Assembly: GCA_964462525.1 (NCBI GenBank)
Contig: CAYWWY010000027.1
Coordinates: 1 to 5,458, forward strand
DNA: 5,458 nucleotides
Direction: 5' to 3'
Origin: CAYWWY01 sp964462525
Lineage (GTDB): Bacteria; Thermotogota; Thermotogae; MWEM01
Shown: one piece after another, positions 5,020-5,458 of the stretch
How the letters are laid out: each line of letters starts with the position of its first letter
How positions within the stretch are numbered: the first letter of the stretch is position 1
Program-made: the position numbers and the translations under genes
The notes under the pieces: generated by a model
Databases searched by the model: none
What the model was told of the DNA's origin: nothing
The model's input: the letters and a program-made list of their open reading frames with translations, nothing else

Positions 5020-5458
5020 ATGAAAATCTCAAAGGCAGACCCCCAAATCGATGATCTACTACTGATCGAACCGGACGTGTTCAAAGATCACCGGGGTAGT
5101 TTTCAAGAAATCTATAACGCGCTGAGGTTCCAACAGGGAGGCATTGATCCCGCTTTTGCGCAAGATAATCTATCTCATTCTCGAAAAGGGGTTCTTCGGG
5201 GTCTGCATTTTCAGGTCGATCATCCTCAGGCAAAGCTCGTGACCGTTATCAAAGGAGCCGCATTTGATGTCGCGCTGGATTTGCGGATCGGTTCTCCGTC
5301 CTACCTGAAATGGTCCGGAAGCGTTTTTTCAGAAGAGAATCCCAGAATGATCTTTATTCCCGAAGGGTTTGCTCATGGGTTTTTGGCTCTTTCGGAGCAT
5401 GTGACCCTTTTTTACAAATGCTCAGACTCCTACTTTCCCCAAGGGGATCGAGGCATTA
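5020..5458 (+). CDS. rfbC: dTDP-4-dehydrorhamnose 3,5-epimerase (RmlC/RfbC); 3' end outside window
   Basis: 146 residues are visible of a cupin family of about 180, with no stop before the window ends. Recognisable features are DVFKDHRGSFQEIYN (19-33), QDNLSHSRKGVLRGLHFQ (48-65) with the active-site His63, KLVTVIKGAAFDVALDLR (72-89), FIPEGFAHGFLAL (112-124) and the Tyr-rich LFYKCSDSYFP (130-140). The enzyme epimerises C3 and C5 of dTDP-4-keto-6-deoxyglucose in dTDP-L-rhamnose synthesis. The GVLRGLH motif separates it from FdtA-type 3,4-ketoisomerases. It begins 20 bases after the aminotransferase stop, so it is probably in the same operon. The ribosome site AGGAG (5002-5006) is 13 bases from the ATG, longer than ideal. 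An earlier ATG at 5007 is out of frame and stops after 15 codons. Other rml genes probably follow to the right. Confidence 0.9.
   Translation, partial: MKISKADPQIDDLLLIEPDVFKDHRGSFQEIYNALRFQQGGIDPAFAQDNLSHSRKGVLRGLHFQVDHPQAKLVTVIKGAAFDVALDLRIGSPSYLKWSGSVFSEENPRMIFIPEGFAHGFLALSEHVTLFYKCSDSYFPQGDRGI

Noticed and set aside
5020..5458. FdtA/QdtA-type sugar 3,4-ketoisomerase instead of RmlC
   Set aside because: GVLRGLHFQ and the DHRGSF and Tyr-rich motifs are those of RmlC 3,5-epimerases, not of ketoisomerases.

Overview
This window is part of a bacterial surface-polysaccharide locus. It contains two operons that diverge from a compact promoter region at about 3035-3176. The leftward (minus) operon runs: Gfo/Idh/MocA-type NDP-sugar oxidoreductase (wbpB/wlbA-like), UDP-N-acetylglucosamine 6-dehydrogenase (wbpA-like), then a left-handed beta-helix N-acetyltransferase (wbpD/wlbB-like) that leaves the window at base 1. 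The rightward (plus) operon runs: an unrecognised winged-helix regulator with a Rossmann-like C-terminal domain, a DegT/DnrJ/EryC1 PLP aminotransferase (wbpE/wlbC-like), then dTDP-4-dehydrorhamnose 3,5-epimerase (rmlC/rfbC), which leaves the window at its right end.

Read together, the dehydrogenase, oxidoreductase, aminotransferase and acetyltransferase are the four activities known to convert UDP-GlcNAc to UDP-2,3-diacetamido-2,3-dideoxy-glucuronic acid. The steps are C6 oxidation, C3 oxidation, C3 transamination and N-acetylation. The family calls are firm for all six genes except the regulator. The exact substrates of the aminotransferase and acetyltransferase are inferred from the gene set. 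The rmlC gene suggests that a dTDP-rhamnose block continues to the right. No glycosyltransferase, polymerase or transporter is visible here.

The most interesting part is the control region. Two sigma-70/sigma-A-type promoters with extended -10 elements (TGG-TACAAT rightward, TGG-TATAAT leftward) stand back to back. Their leaders look like copies of one another: each has CAGTGA(A/G)TGAATGA just after the -10, then CAATCA, then GGAGG. Two further perfect palindromes overlap the -10 elements. The first rightward gene encodes the winged-helix protein, whose C-terminal half resembles the small Rossmann domains that begin sugar acyltransferases and polysaccharide epimerases. The simplest reading is an autoregulated divergon in which this protein senses a dinucleotide or NDP-sugar and controls both operons. 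That is inference.

The organism is probably a member of the Bacillota. This rests on strong GGAGG-type ribosome sites before most genes, a TTG start, extended -10 promoters and roughly balanced base composition by eye. It is a weak assignment. Every stretch over 300 bases is occupied by a gene; the only real intergenic region is the 142-base divergent promoter. No RNA genes, insertion sequences, CRISPR arrays or terminators were seen.
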